NCBI RefSeq assembly: GCF_024763615.1
Contig: NC_077223.1
Span: forward strand, 64,790,627 to 64,854,626
DNA from: Phlebotomus papatasi
Taxonomy: Eukaryota; Arthropoda; Insecta; Diptera; Psychodidae
Length of the DNA stretch: 64,000 nt
Direction of reading: 5' to 3'
This document shows positions 1 through 11,641 of this stretch, in pieces (position 1 is the first letter of the stretch; every line of letters begins with the position of its first letter). The translations under genes and the position numbers were made by a program. The notes under the pieces are model-generated. The model did no database searches, was not told the origin of the DNA, and was given only the letters and a program-made list of their open reading frames with translations.

Positions 1-3000
1 CAGCGTGAGATTGTACAGAGCAAATACCATTTATTTGCACCGCATCTCATTGCACAAATAAACCTTCCAAAGTTTTCAGCATACCTAAAATCTGCAATTA
101 AACAAATCACATGCCAATTACCGTAGATAAATAAATAACAACTTGACCACCCTTTGGCGTTTAATTCTCAACACGTAATCACGCTTCCTTCATTAGTGTC
201 GGGCCGTGTCGTAAGTGCCTGTCTAAAGTGCCATGTTTTGTCTCAATTAATAATTTATCGATGAAAAATGCATAGCATTTTCTGCCTAAGTCGCAGAAAA
301 GCCATCTCCGGACGTATTCCAGCCTGGATGTACATTTGTTGTCTGATAAATACCCATATATCTACAATATTTACAATTTATATTTTATAAAAATTCACCA
401 GATTTAAATAAAGAATAATAAGTTTCCATAGTGAAGAGTAAACTGACAATAAACAGTAGCGAACGGAAAAATAGAGTCACATAATATTTTTGGTTTGAAG
501 TTGATTTATTAAAGCCTTTATACATTGTAAGCAATTTTCGTTTATTTATTTATTTATTTATTTTTTTGAATGAAATTGTCTGCAGCGCTCTAGGTGGAAA
601 CGCCAAAATTATGCCAAATTAAATTCAATTTTTGACGAAAATGAACTACCTATACATGACCATTTTTTAATTGTTGTGGGAACAGAAGTATTCTGTCCAA
701 AGCGATATAAACCACGCCCCTCATGAGATCTGTTTAGATCACAAAAATATTTTTATCATGAGAATTTACGCTTTTTCAATTCAATTCAAATTAAGTTCAT
801 TATTTAACTCATTTTTGTTGCATTACGTAACTGAATTTTAGCAGAGACAATCTCATTCTTGATCTCATTAAAAAAAAAATATTTAAAAAATACGAATTTC
901 GGGTCATTTATGCCAAAAAAATTTGTATAATAAACAATAATGATACCAAAATTTTCGATTTCAAATTACATATACTTTTGAGTCCAAAACTTCAAACTTC
1001 TTACGGGATATGTCATTAAATTTAATGACCAGAAATCGGAAAAATACACAGAAGTGGGCGTGGCTTCTAAAGCTCTGCCACGTTTGCAGTAGGAAGGCGG
1101 TGAATTTCTTGTATATTTCATAGATATTTTCTTGGATATTTCAGTACCCTACTGTTAAACATTGATTATTTTAAAAACTTATTTGAGTCAGGCGATAACC
1201 AGATGAAGACCTATCGGGGCCGATCAATCGATCAAAGGCTCCGATTGGCGCCGATCAGCCGATTTTCAACTAACAGATCACTCGCTAACTACACTTATTT
1301 ACCCACTGGAAGCTATTTTTGGTGATCGTTTGAATGCTTTATAAATTGATTAAAATTTGCTGTGAACCGGTAAATGGTAAATGACGTAAAAGTTAGGATG
1401 TAAAATCATGAGCTCAAGCATTTCAATTCAATTTATTCTATTTCTTGTTTTGCGTAATTATATTCCGAAAAGGTTACTCAAGGATACCCAAAACTGTGTT
1501 TCTAGAAGTGATATTTTCACTTTAGAATTTCTTAAGATCGTATTCTTTATTTTCCTTATTATTTTTGTTGTCCGATTGTTTGTTGATAACCTAGAAGCTA
1601 AATGGTAAGGGATATCGGTTTTGAGTCTTCTAATACCCCAATCCACCTCTACTATTCGGTATTATCGAGAGACGTGTACGTTTTCTATATTTATGTGTTT
1701 TTTATTGAAAAGAGATAAGAACAGAAACAATATTACCTCAAGGTTTTGACGTTTTAGTAATGCTATCTCACAAATTTAACATTATTTTTTCTTTTATTTT
1801 CCTTATCTTTAATATTTAATCTTTTAAGTATGAAAATGTCAAGAATTCGGGGTCAGAAAAATACTTTTTCTGACTTTTTAAAGAAAAACATAGCCTTAGA
1901 AAGCCGTAGGGGTAACCCTGTTTGAGACAAAAGTAGACCAATCGTACCAAGACGATGTTCTAATATAAAGTTTATCAGTTTATTAGTGTAAAACTGAAGT
2001 TATCGCTATTAGAAATTTAAAAAAAAAATCACAATCTAGCTGCAAACATTTTGAAATAAATTTAACCCATTGCATTGTGTCTGAAATTTTATCATCCACT
2101 GTATCAATCACACACTTTTGTGGTCAAGACGCGTGCGTCTGTGACTACCAATTGTACATTTTCTGATATAGAGGGGAAAAATACGCCACTGAAAGTGAAA
2201 ATGAATGAATTTGCAGTAATTTCAGTGTGAAAAACGTGACAGTCATTCCAACCACCTTGCATCAAACCTATATTTTGCCTTCCCAGTGGCATCTAATGCT
2301 TAAATACGGCTTAAATCTTATAGCAATTTTAGAAAAAATGTATGGAAATTTTTAGCTGGTTTTTCTTAATTGCAGGAAATTACTCTCAAATGAACTTTAA
2401 TCCCAATGCGCAGTGAAAAATGTTTGAAATTTAACTAATTTAATTTATGACTTAAATATGTTGGTTCCATAAAGTGATATGAGGGGCCAAAGTAGTAGAG
2501 CAAATGCTAAAAATAGCTCCTAGATTAAATATTTGATGTGTGACTTGCAATCTGGAAATTTCAGAACAACATCCAGATTTTATTTTTTTTATATAGACAT
2601 AAAAATAAACACCTGAGGGAAAAGGTACAGTAAGAAAAGATTTAAAAAATGATGAAAAATAAGGAAGTTAACTGTAGATACTCAATCTTCTTCCATTAAA
2701 ATCACTCAATTCTCGTTCATAATTCATCACGCAGAATTGTGAATAGACAATAGAGAGGTTAAAAATGCAAAAATTATTATTTATATTGGAAATAATACAA
2801 AACATATAAATTAAGTGAACTTTTTGCAAAGCTTCAAGTTCGATGTGGATAAAAAAATGCGCGCCGTGAAGAACCTTGAAATCTTCCATACCGCGAGAAA
2901 AATTGCAGTGCAACTTTTGCAGTTGAATACATTCATTAAAGCATGCAAACATGCTCATCACTGTCTCTCGTGGATATCTTAATACATTCAGTCTTTTGAA

Positions 3001-3283
3001 TTTTTCTTTTAATTTATGTTAAACGAGATCGGAAGAACAATCTTCAGTTATACGGAAAAAAAATCATCGATAGATAATCTCAAAGATTGCCCGGTGATTT
3101 ATCTAGTGCAGCAAGAATAATGCATAATTCCTATTTTTTGCGGGATTTTTCCAAGACAGACAGTCAATCACGAGAAGATGATACATTCCACACAAATTGT
3201 TTATCATACTAAGAAATTCGTCATGTAAATTTATATGAGGAGTTGGGAACAATTTTTGATAAGACTATTTCTTCACTTTGCAG
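1..3283. other. AT-rich upstream or first-intron DNA, no gene supported
   Basis: No open frame here resembles a known protein. The next coding exon (3284) begins with an acceptor and starts in the middle of the Mmp1 propeptide, so at least the 3' part of this stretch must be intron. The exon with the start codon and signal peptide was looked for and not found; it probably lies upstream of the window. A short (TTTA)n microsatellite sits at about 541-563. Otherwise I see only AT-rich sequence. Confidence 0.6.
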
Positions 3284-3413
3284 ATTTATTTGTCACAATT
3301 TGGATACCTGCCTGCCTCTGCCAGAAATCCATCAAGTGGTGGATTGTTGGATGAAGACACATGGACGAAGGCAATCCAAGACTTCCAAGGTTTCGCCGGA
3401 CTCAATGTCACAG
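3284..3413 (+). CDS. Mmp1: Mmp1 exon: propeptide
   Basis: The exon follows a pyrimidine-rich acceptor (ttcactttgcag) and opens in phase 0 with IYLSQFGYLPASARN, the start of the MMP peptidoglycan-binding-like prodomain. It ends QDFQGFAGLNVTG, with the final Gly codon split after its first base before donor gtgagc. There is no start codon in this exon, so a signal-peptide exon ending in phase 0 must lie upstream. The prodomain keeps the enzyme latent until it is removed. Confidence 0.93.
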
Positions 3414-6400
3414 GTGAGCTTCTTATGAAATATCAGAAATCTCATCAAAACTTTATGAAGTAACAAAACAACATCCTTGAAATCATAATGACATTTTACC
3501 AACAGAATAACTTTTCTTTGCAAACTCAAATTAACAAAGTTGTGAAAAAGAATCACTAGAAAAAGTCGAAAAGGCACATGAATAGTAGTATTCACCAGAA
3601 TTTATCTAATCTAAATTATTTTCATTATTTTCTGTAATAAGTGTTACGCACTCTCTTGTTTTTCCCTGACTGCTCGATATTGCAACTCACTCAATTCAAC
3701 CAATTCAACATTAAAATAAAATTGATATATTAAGGACAGAGAATAAATTTTACTTCGTTTTATTTTTAAATTGATTTTATAAAAATTTTCCGAAAATGAG
3801 AAAAATGAATGCAACACGACTTGAGGCATAAATGATTTAGAAAATATAATAATTTAAGAATAAGTCGAACCACTCGATTTTGTATTCGTTTTTTGGATAC
3901 TTCTTTATACCCTCTACCTTCTCTGTGAATATTGCATTTGAAATAAAATTATTTTCATAGTTATAGAGATTTCAAATCACAAAAATCCTATGCTCTGCAT
4001 GTAAAATCTCAGCCTCAAATCGGGTTTCTGTAAAATTTGCCGACTGAGAGTTATTCGTTTCTTGTTCTGAGCAATCGATTTTGCTAAATAAGCCGAAGAA
4101 ACGTGCTCTTACTAAAATTACAGTTACTAAAATGATTTGCATATTACTTTTAAAATATATTGTAATTCTGCAATTATTTATTTCTTTTCAAATTTTACAA
4201 AATTTAAAATTTAATAGTTTTTTTTTATTATTAACAGTGAGAGAAAATTTAAAAAAAACTGAAGCTCTTTAAAATTTTTAATTTTTCTTAATTTTAGAAA
4301 AATACAAATTTTATTAGGAAGTAAGTTTTGAGTCTTGTAAATTCTTCAAATAATTTGTAAGCCCAGGTGGGGCTCACCTAAATGATAAAACGACTTCTAA
4401 AGGTGAAAATGAAGAACTTATTGGACCAGTCTTATTTCAACATCCTCGGAGTGAACTGTCCAAGGGGTCCAAGGCGTTTGATGCTCACTTATTAATGTAC
4501 TGGTGTTAATTGCCATGAACAACAAGAGTCAGCCTTCAGCACCCGTCTAGGGAACTAAGGGTTGGGCGTATAAAAGAAAAAAAGGATATGGATAAATATA
4601 GACTTGACCGTTGACTGGGTTACCACGTGTCAAATAGGGCATATGCTCTTCAAATAGATTTTAAGATCACATTCCCATTTCAATTCACTTTCTAGACTAA
4701 TTTTGCGAAATATTTATAGAAAATTTTAAATTTCTTATATTCAATTTTTGCTAATATTTTTTATTACCGATCCATGGAAATGCCTTAAATATAAATTCTT
4801 GTTCAAAACTGTTTTGAGAGATTTTGAAAACTACTTATTTCAAATAATTCAATCAAATCCAAGAAAACTACCAAAATTTTCAATAATAAAGATTTCTAAA
4901 ACATTTTTTAAAACATTAAAAACATTCTAAAACATTCTAAAGTATTTTTAAAATTTTCGTAGGTTTTCTCGTCCATGAAAAATAAAAATGTGATGAAAAC
5001 GTTCTTGTTTAAGTTGACTTTAAACTATATCCATTTTTTCTGTTGTACAAATTCCAAAATTTTTCATTTTCCATTTTTGGAAAATAATCTTTGTTAGCTT
5101 ATTGCCAAGAAACAGTTTTGTTTTTTTTTTTAATTTAAATAGGGGACCTCAGTGGATCAGTAGATAGAATAGTGTCTCTCAATGTGAGGTTTCGGATTAG
5201 AGACTAGGCACCTTTAGATTTTTCAATTGTAGTATTAGTCTTGAATTCGTCCAGTAAATGAATGGAAAAGTAATGCCAATGCATTGACAATGAACCACCT
5301 AAAAAGAGAGGTTGGTATATGTAATAAGTTTTGACATGCAGATGCAGAGTTCAATCGAATACTACACATTCACTGCTCAGATCTATAAATCTAGGCTGGT
5401 CTAGTCTAAAAGAAAGCTCAAATAGAATTCTAGTCCAGGATGTTTGTATTATAAAGCGAGTTTACCAGTTAATCCATTACATAGGGGAAAGCGCGCTATC
5501 TTCGATATATGTTTCGCACAAATCATTTTTTTCAATGTGTTATAAAAGAATTTGGTCCATTATAATACTGCATATTAAGAGGTAATTCATGGCCTCAAAT
5601 CTTGAGAAAAAAACTATGAATAAAATCCATAAGAAAAAATTGAATTATCCAAAGCTTGAGTTGTCCGAAGGTAGTGCGCTTTCCCCTACCCATTAAATGC
5701 GTCAGTTTAAAATAAAACACATTCTAAAAAACAATTCGAAATATTTCTCATAAGAAATTCATCATTTAGAAGAATAATATTTATCTGACAATCCTTTAAT
5801 CCCTTAATTTTTCCACAGGCGAATTAGATGCCGAGACGATGGAGCTAATGACATTGCCAAGGTGTGGTGTTAAAGACAAAGTGGGATTTGGCACGGACTC
5901 CAGGTCAAAGCGCTATGCCCTCCAAGGTAGTCGATGGAAAGTCAAAGCACTTACCTATCGAATTTCCAAGTATCCGAAGCGACTCAACAAGCCAGATGTC
6001 GACAAAGAAATTGCAAAGGCTTTTTCAGTGTGGAGTGAATATACTGATCTCACATTTACACCAAAACGCACAAATCCGGTGCACATTGAAATAAGGTGAG
6101 TGGTGTGCAGGATCCTTTAGTTGGTGATTCAGGGTGAAATTCATTTGTGCTGTGTCAATAAATGATGCCAGGGATGACGATAAAAATTCCTATCTTTTCT
6201 GCATTTTAATGACATTTTTTTCACCATTCCAATCCATGGTGATCAGAAGATTATCACAGATGATAATTATGAATATTACCTCGTTATTATTTTGCATCCT
6301 CTTTCAATTCATGCACAGGAATGTTTTTCATTAATTTGTGATACTATGACTGATCTTAGTCATCATTTTCACTGTAATTATCCGTCTAGAAAAGATTTCA

Positions 6401-9400
6401 TTGTTCCAAAATCAAATGATTTATGATGAATAAATACCACTCACGAGTAAAACTTCACGTATAAATCATCCTTTCGCATGAAAACATCGACTTCTTGGGA
6501 AAATAATTAGGGAAATTGCCACAAAAATGTATAAAGGGTAGTATTTGTCTGTCTTTTTTTCGCGTGAAAATCTCTTTCTTACATTAAATTTGTGTTCCAT
6601 GTGACGCTATTTTAATGACTTCCACCATAAATATGGTTTGTTCCGAATACCACGAGCTTATCAAAAGTTTTTATCAGTTTGCCAAATAATTGAACCTACC
6701 GACTTTTTCCAGCGATTAAATTCGAGATATAATTGGTAATTGTTGTATTTGTCAGCTAAATCTGAATCGAATACCGTAAAAACATTGAAAAACGATTTTA
6801 GTTCTTGCATATTCCTTTTTTTTATTTGAGCCTGTAAAAATCACAAAGGGAGAACAATGATATGAACGCAAAATTTATATTGTAAAACTTTAGTACCGAT
6901 GAGTCACGTAATATAGAATAGTTATGAAATGTCTTTTAAAAGTAAAATATTCTTTTGGAGTTATGAATATTCTTAAACCGATAATTTCTTTAGCGAAATT
7001 CCAGACTGAAGGTGTAGGTCGGTTTAGGTATATGACACCGACTTCAGACCTACGAAGGTTTAGTCATATCGGTTTAACTCTAAATTCTAATATGTCAAGA
7101 TTTTATTAAAAAATTTTGATTGAAGATCGGATAATCAAAGATAATAATCCATTAGATTCTAAAAACAAAACAAGAAAATTGCTTGGTATTTTGGATTTTT
7201 AAACCTTCGGGAACTGACCTAATGCTAAGACCGCTAAAGTACCAAATGGATCTCGAAAATCTTTTACAATTCATTTCAATATTTCAAAATTTTAGAGGAT
7301 TACAAAATAAAATATTACAAGTTTTCGTTGATGTCGATTTGAAGCTTATAATGTTAATATACCTCAATTTTTGTCAATAGATTTGAAGAGAATGAGCATG
7401 GAGACGGGGATCCTTTCGACGGTCCTGGCGGTACCTTGGCTCATGCATACTTCCCCGTATACGGTGGCGACGCTCATTTCGACGATGCCGAATATTGGAC
7501 AATTGGCAGCACACGAGGAACGAATCTATTCCAAGTAGCAGCTCATGAATTTGGACATTCCCTTGGTCTGAGTCATTCCGATGTCCGATCCGCCCTTATG
7601 GCTCCCTTCTATAGAGGCTACGATCCCCACTTCAGACTCGATTCCGACGACGTACAGGGCATTCAAGCTCTCTACGGACGCAAGACATCCAACTCAGGCA
7701 CTACAACACCCACACGAACAACACCGAGGACCTCAATTCCACGAGTAAATAACGAACTATGCAAGGATGCCAAAATTGATGCGATCTTCAATTCAGCTGA
7801 TGGTATGACCTACGCCTTCAAGGGTAACATGTACTACAGATTGACAGAAAGTGCTGTGGCTGAGGGTTACCCTAAACCTATCTCAGAGGGATGGCCAGGA
7901 CTGCCAGGAAACATTGATGCGGCGTTTACGTACAAGAACGGCAAAACGTACTTCTTCCAGGGCAGCAAATACTGGCGATACAATGGACGAAACATTGACG
8001 GAGACTACCCGAAACTCATTAGTGAAGGATTCACAGGCATTCCCGATAACATCGATGCAGCCCTTGTATGGGGTGGTAACGGTAAGATCTACTTCTACAA
8101 GGGCACACGCTTCTGGCGGTTCGATCCTCTCAAGAGGCCACCAGTTAAGTCAACCTACCCCAAACCGATCTCAAACTGGGAGGGCGTACCCAACAATATC
8201 GACGCTGCCCTACAATACACAAACGGTTACACATACTTCTTCAAAGACAACAAATACTACAGGTTCAACGACAGAACGTTCTCGGTGAGTTAAGATTTGA
8301 TATACTTAACTTAAAAATAAGTTAAAACCTAAATAACTTCCTAAAGTCAAGAGAATTGTTTTTATTTTTGGGGCACCAGTGACCTACTGGTCCTTAAAAG
8401 GTTAATCGATATCAAAAGAAGGCTTTATAAAGATAAAGTGTTATCAATTGAAAATCAATTACACTAGTGCTATACAAACACTTTATAAAGTTTAAATCGG
8501 CCTTATCTTACTGTCAAGTCTTTCTAGAAATAAAATGAAGCATCTTATGCAGACTGACTCACATCACATTCCTAAACAGTTTTTTTTTTGGATTTTAAGT
8601 AAATCTCGAGCATAAATCTTCACAGTATTACTCATGTGGAATCCTCCTCTCACTTTCTGAAATGAATTCACGATGATCTTTCCCCGAGTTCTTTCTGAAT
8701 TTCCAAGAATATCAATAAATTGTACATTAATTCAAATTTTCCCCAAATATGAAACAATCACTGTTTTACTAAATTTGTGATATTCCCCATGAGGTCACCA
8801 CGTGAAAAGTAGGGCATGAGCAGCGATAAAGCTGCTTGATAAGGCCCAATGACCAAATTTGCCGAAAATGATAAGGGGAGACCCTTACTCAATCAAATAC
8901 CTCTTGCCTTTCAGGTTGACGCGGCTGATCCTCCCTTCCCACGACCATTGGCCCACTGGTGGTTCGGCTGCAAGAATGTCCCAGCGTCCTTCGGCTCATT
9001 AGGTAATGTTATTGCGGATCCTGAGCACAGTTACAGTTCCCATGACGATATCGATGGCGATTTCCTTATGGATGCCGGAGGTGAGTGGAACCGACAAAAG
9101 CGCGAGGAGCACCTCATGATAGAAGTGCTCCGGCGGGATGGTCTCGTCAGTGGAAAAGAATTTTGCTCAAGAGACAATTTGAATTTTTTTTCTCAACTAA
9201 TCATGTGCTCGATTCTGGAAAATTTTCACCTATGTTCTTGTCAAATTGGTTGTGTGGATACTTTTATTTAAAAAAAAAATATTCTTGTGTATATGAGAAA
9301 TATCTCATTCGTTTGCTCTCTGAATCTCTCTTGAGTCTCGCATAGTCTGTGTAGGTGTTGGGAAATCTAATCCTTTTGTAAATTTTGAGTTTGCAAATTG

Positions 9401-11452
9401 TTGACGAGAATGTAAACTAAACAGAATGACTGGAATTTTTACTGTTATGATCCAGGTTGTGATATAAGAGACATTTGTGGATCAACGGGTGTCTAATTTA
9501 AATTTAAATTGACGTTGATAGTTTAAAGACTAACATGACATCTGTCAAATGTAAATGTTCTTGTCAATAGTTTCTTTTTATTTTGATTTATTGTATTTTT
9601 GTTATCTAATGTTTTTCCTATTAATACTAATAGAAGTAGAATATAATAAACCAGCAGTAGAATATTTACTTGATATGTATAAGGGAAAGTGCCCATGCTT
9701 CGAACGATCCCAAGCTTCGTACTGATTAAATTTTTTCTATATTTCTCAATAAGTGTGACGCATCGCGTTCATATTTTAAAAACCAGAGGAAAATGCCCAA
9801 TTTTTAAAATATGTTGCAGAGTGACATTTTATTCAGAAACATAAAAAAAAATTAGGCAGTAATAAGCTTGTGATCCTACGAAACATGGACACTGTCCCCT
9901 ATGTGAATTCCAACCTTACACTGATTTTCTATTTTTAAGGACCTAAAGTATAATAAATTTCCACTTTAAACAAAAAATAATACACTATAAATAACTAACA
10001 TTTAAATATTTAATATGCCATTTAAGATCCTTAATAACTCTTCCTAACAACCTATCAACTAAACATCTGTCAAAGTGACAGTGTACAAAAAAATTCAAAT
10101 TTAAATCCGAAAGTCGACGAATTCGTTGCAGAATCAGTCGGTTTCACTAACCTTAGAAAACTTAATATTAATTTTTAATTTTCTAATAACTTTCTTAATT
10201 TTCCTGCACCAACTCACCTTCTTTTCTGACTATTAATTCTTTCTTGAAATTTTGCACAATGATTTTGTTTTAAATTTTTTTTGATTCAACACTGAATTTT
10301 TGATCCTAACCAAATGCACCACAATGCACGTGAAATGATGTCCAAATTTGCACTTTATCCGAAATAATTGCACAATTTTACACATTATTTGGATTATGAG
10401 CCTCTTGCAAAAAAAAATCAAATTGCATGCAAGAATCCTTGTCGTTTGAATTATAAGCAAGAAAAGCACGATATTGCCTGAAGCACAGTGTGTGAGAGAA
10501 TTAATTTTCTAACCCAAGAAGTTTTAAAATATAATTTACGATAAGGAGTCCCATTTGATTTATACAACACATTACTTAGCATGAATCCATTTTGCAGGCT
10601 TTAGTCTTCGAAGTTAACCCCGTTCTTTGTGTGTTAAAAAAATGTCCTCAATTTTATCCAATTAAAATTGTCATCGAAGATTTTGCGGCCAGCCCTTCAA
10701 ATGTACGTTTTATGATTTATTTTTCACTTTATTTTGTAAATATTTTTTATTTGTTGGAGGTATTTCTTTTTTTTTTTGTTTGGGACATTCACAGGATTTT
10801 GGTTTATGTTTAAGAGTTTTTTTTTTATTTTCTGGGTCAAAGGAATGCTTGAAAAATTGTGTGCAATTATTTCAAAATTTGTGGTGCGGCATTTTCCAAA
10901 AAATTTTATTACACGATTTCTTCACACAAAAAAAGACAGAATTGTATTCAGAAAGTTGTAAATATTATTTATGCTGTGTGAATTTCAAGAGCACTGAATC
11001 ACGAGTTGAATATTTATGTTTTGTTTTTTTTTTCTTTGCGAAAAAACAACAATTTTGGCAGTTGGGAGCAAAAAATCTGCATGAATCAAACAGTCGAATA
11101 GGGGGGAACAACTCATGAAATAACTATTATATAATATTAAATAATTTCTTTTATTCAAAATTCTCCAATTAAAAATTTGAACTTATTTATTCAGAATTGA
11201 TAAAATTTATTTATTCATTTGCAATATCATCAATTTTTTAAGAGTTGTTTACCCCTCGCTCAAATTGCAACAAAGTGCAATGCTGAATGAGTCAGCCGAT
11301 TGATAAGGAATCTGTCTCTTTATTCAGGAACTGATGAGCGTCCGGCACATGACGAACATGGGGACAGTTCTGCATTTAGTCATCATCCTTTTGCGCCACT
11401 CCTGATCGTCACCTGTACTCTCTTCGCCCTGAGACACTGGTTTGGCCACTAA
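3284..11452 (+). CDS. Mmp1: Matrix metalloproteinase 1 (Mmp1), gene level, five exons, 5' partial
   Basis: Zinc endopeptidase of the MMP family (M10A), which cleaves extracellular-matrix and basement-membrane proteins in tissue remodelling, tracheal growth and wound repair in flies. Coding exons are 3284-3413, 5819-6095, 7381-8284, 8915-9080 and 11328-11452. The spliced length is 1602 nt, giving 533 residues plus stop, with phases 1, 2, 0 and 1 matching at every junction. Domains in order: peptidoglycan-binding-like propeptide, cysteine switch PRCGVKD, furin site RSKR, catalytic domain with HEFGHSLGLSH and Met-turn ALMAPF, a Thr/Pro-rich hinge, a four-blade hemopexin propeller bounded by two cysteines (ELCKD and FGCKN), and a C-terminal hydrophobic tail. 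Similarity to Drosophila Mmp1 is high throughout, recalled from knowledge of the family. The signal-peptide exon is missing. Alternative 3' ends are described separately. Confidence 0.95.
4357..4650 (+). repeat. Interspersed retroposon-like repeat, copy 1 (family S)
   Basis: This 294 bp stretch in Mmp1 intron sequence matches, in reverse complement, the 259 bp at 50966-51224. Shared landmarks in the same order are a start near gtaagccc..tggggctcac, a middle with gaactgtcca and gatgctcact, and an end gggccatatgctct-like. The two copies are diverged by point changes and small gaps but collinear over their length. I cannot assign a class; the length and dispersed opposite-orientation copies fit a SINE or a LINE tail. 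Confidence 0.6.
5139..5330 (+). repeat. Possible degenerate tRNA-derived SINE
   Basis: The stretch begins ggggacctcagtggatcagt, followed about 40 bp later by ggtttcggattagagac. The spacing and wording resemble the A and B boxes of a tRNA-type RNA polymerase III promoter, as in many insect SINEs. The boxes are imperfect and no second full copy was recognised in this window, so this is tentative. It lies in Mmp1 intron sequence. Confidence 0.3.
5484..5686. mobile_element. TA-flanked MITE, family M1, copy 1
   Basis: A 203 bp non-coding element with terminal inverted repeats GGGGAAAGCGCGCTATCTTCG and, at the other end, the complement-like CCGAAGGTAGTGCGCTTTCCCC. It is flanked by TA on both sides (5482-5483 and 5687-5688), the Tc1/mariner target-site signature. 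The same family recurs at 55888-56106, sharing internal text such as caagcttga/aaagcttgagttgtccgaagg. It lies 130 bp upstream of an Mmp1 exon. Confidence 0.8.
5819..6095 (+). CDS. Mmp1: Mmp1 exon: cysteine switch, furin site, start of catalytic domain
   Basis: Acceptor is ttttccacag; the first two bases complete the split Gly codon. The exon carries PRCGVKD, the cysteine switch whose Cys ligates the catalytic zinc in the proenzyme. RSKRYALQGSRW follows, where RSKR is a furin-type cleavage site and YALQGSRW starts the mature enzyme. The rest (AFSVWSEYTDLTF...VHIEIR) is the first half of the metzincin catalytic domain. It ends in phase 2 before donor gtgagt. Confidence 0.95.
7010..7240. repeat. 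Degenerate MITE, family M8, copy 1
   Basis: Within Mmp1 intron sequence, text like gacttcagacctacgaaggtttagtcatat and, about 170 bp on, cttcgggaactgac..gctaagaccgct echoes the ends of the clearer copy at 53701-53893 (cttcagacct..ggcttagcc). The copy is old and the ends are approximate. Confidence 0.35.
7381..8284 (+). CDS. Mmp1: Mmp1 exon: zinc site, hinge and hemopexin repeats
   Basis: This is the largest exon (904 nt). The acceptor is ttgtcaatag; its first base completes an Arg codon split with the previous exon. It encodes the structural Zn/Ca-binding segment (HGDGDPFDG, HAYFP, DAHFDDAEYW), then the catalytic HEFGHSLGLSH with three zinc-binding His and the base Glu, and the Met-turn SALMAPFY. 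A short Thr/Pro-rich hinge follows. The hemopexin propeller starts at ELCKDAKID, with repeated (N)IDAAF/L...YFF.G..YWR(Y/F) blades. All residues needed for catalysis are intact. The exon ends in phase 0 after RTFS before gtgagt. Skipping the donor would stop two codons later. Confidence 0.97.
8915..9080 (+). CDS. Mmp1: Mmp1 exon: end of hemopexin propeller
   Basis: The acceptor cttgcctttcag is followed by VDAADPPFPRPLAHWWFGCKN. The Cys in FGCKN is the partner of the Cys in ELCKD that closes the propeller with a disulfide. An acidic linker follows (DPEHSYSSHDDIDGDF). The exon ends in phase 1 (...DAGG) before gtgagtgg. If this donor is not used the frame stays open to a stop at 9269-9271, adding a basic and then cysteine-rich tail; see findings. 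Confidence 0.92.
9682..9899. mobile_element. TA-flanked MITE, family M2, copy 1
   Basis: A 218 bp element with ends AGGGAAAGTGCCCATGCTTCG and CGAAACATGGACACTGTCCCCT-like, flanked by TA. A second copy is at 35811-36027, with the same internal text (catattttaaaaac..ggg/agg and attgcg/ttgcagagtcacatt). No coding capacity. It lies in the last Mmp1 intron. Confidence 0.8.
10598..10617 (+). CDS. Mmp1: Possible alternative last exon of Mmp1 (untethered form)
   Basis: A plausible acceptor (ccattttgcag) is followed in the correct phase 1 by GC TTT AGT CTT CGA AGT TAA. Joined to the exon ending at 9080 this would give the tail GFSLRS and a stop, with no hydrophobic segment and so a freely secreted enzyme. 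Drosophila Mmp1 is known to have both released and membrane-tethered forms. The evidence here is only an acceptor-like site in the right phase, so confidence is low. Confidence 0.25.
11328..11452 (+). CDS. Mmp1: Mmp1 last exon: GPI-signal-like C-terminus
   Basis: The strong acceptor tctctttattcag is followed in phase by GTDERPAHDEHGDSSAF, then a hydrophobic run PFAPLLIVTCTLFAL and RHWFGH before TAA at 11450-11452. Small residues (DSSA) before a spacer and a C-terminal hydrophobic stretch is the layout of a GPI-attachment signal, which would tether the protease to the outer membrane face. The six polar or aromatic residues after the hydrophobic run are slightly atypical, so a short transmembrane anchor is the alternative. 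The frame fits the exon ending at 9080. Confidence 0.82.
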
Positions 11453-11635
11453 AGAAGAGTTTCTCACTGAGGATCTGACCCCCCAAATTGGTCTGGGGTC
11501 ACCCTATTATTTGTTTCCATAAGAAGAAAGCTCAATTAAATGCTATAAACAAATTTCTCAACACGTTATCATATCATTAATGAAATGCGCCAAATTTGTA
11601 GAAAGAGATAAAAACAATTTAAAATATTTTTTACA

Positions 11636-11641
11636 AATAAA
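11636..11641 (+). promoter_or_regulatory. Candidate polyadenylation signal of Mmp1
   Basis: The AATAAA hexamer lies 184 bp after the stop codon, followed by A-rich sequence. Further AATAAA copies lie nearby (about 11728), as expected in AT-rich DNA, so which one is used cannot be told. Confidence 0.35.

Noticed and set aside
3026..3038. agatcggaagaac resembles the start of an Illumina adapter (agatcggaagagc).
   Set aside because: Only 12 bases match, the following bases diverge, and the surrounding sequence is continuous genomic DNA; chance is likely.
10780..11118. 112-codon ORF upstream of the last Mmp1 exon.
   Set aside because: Rich in Phe/Lys runs from poly-T/poly-A, lacks any motif, and lies in an intron.
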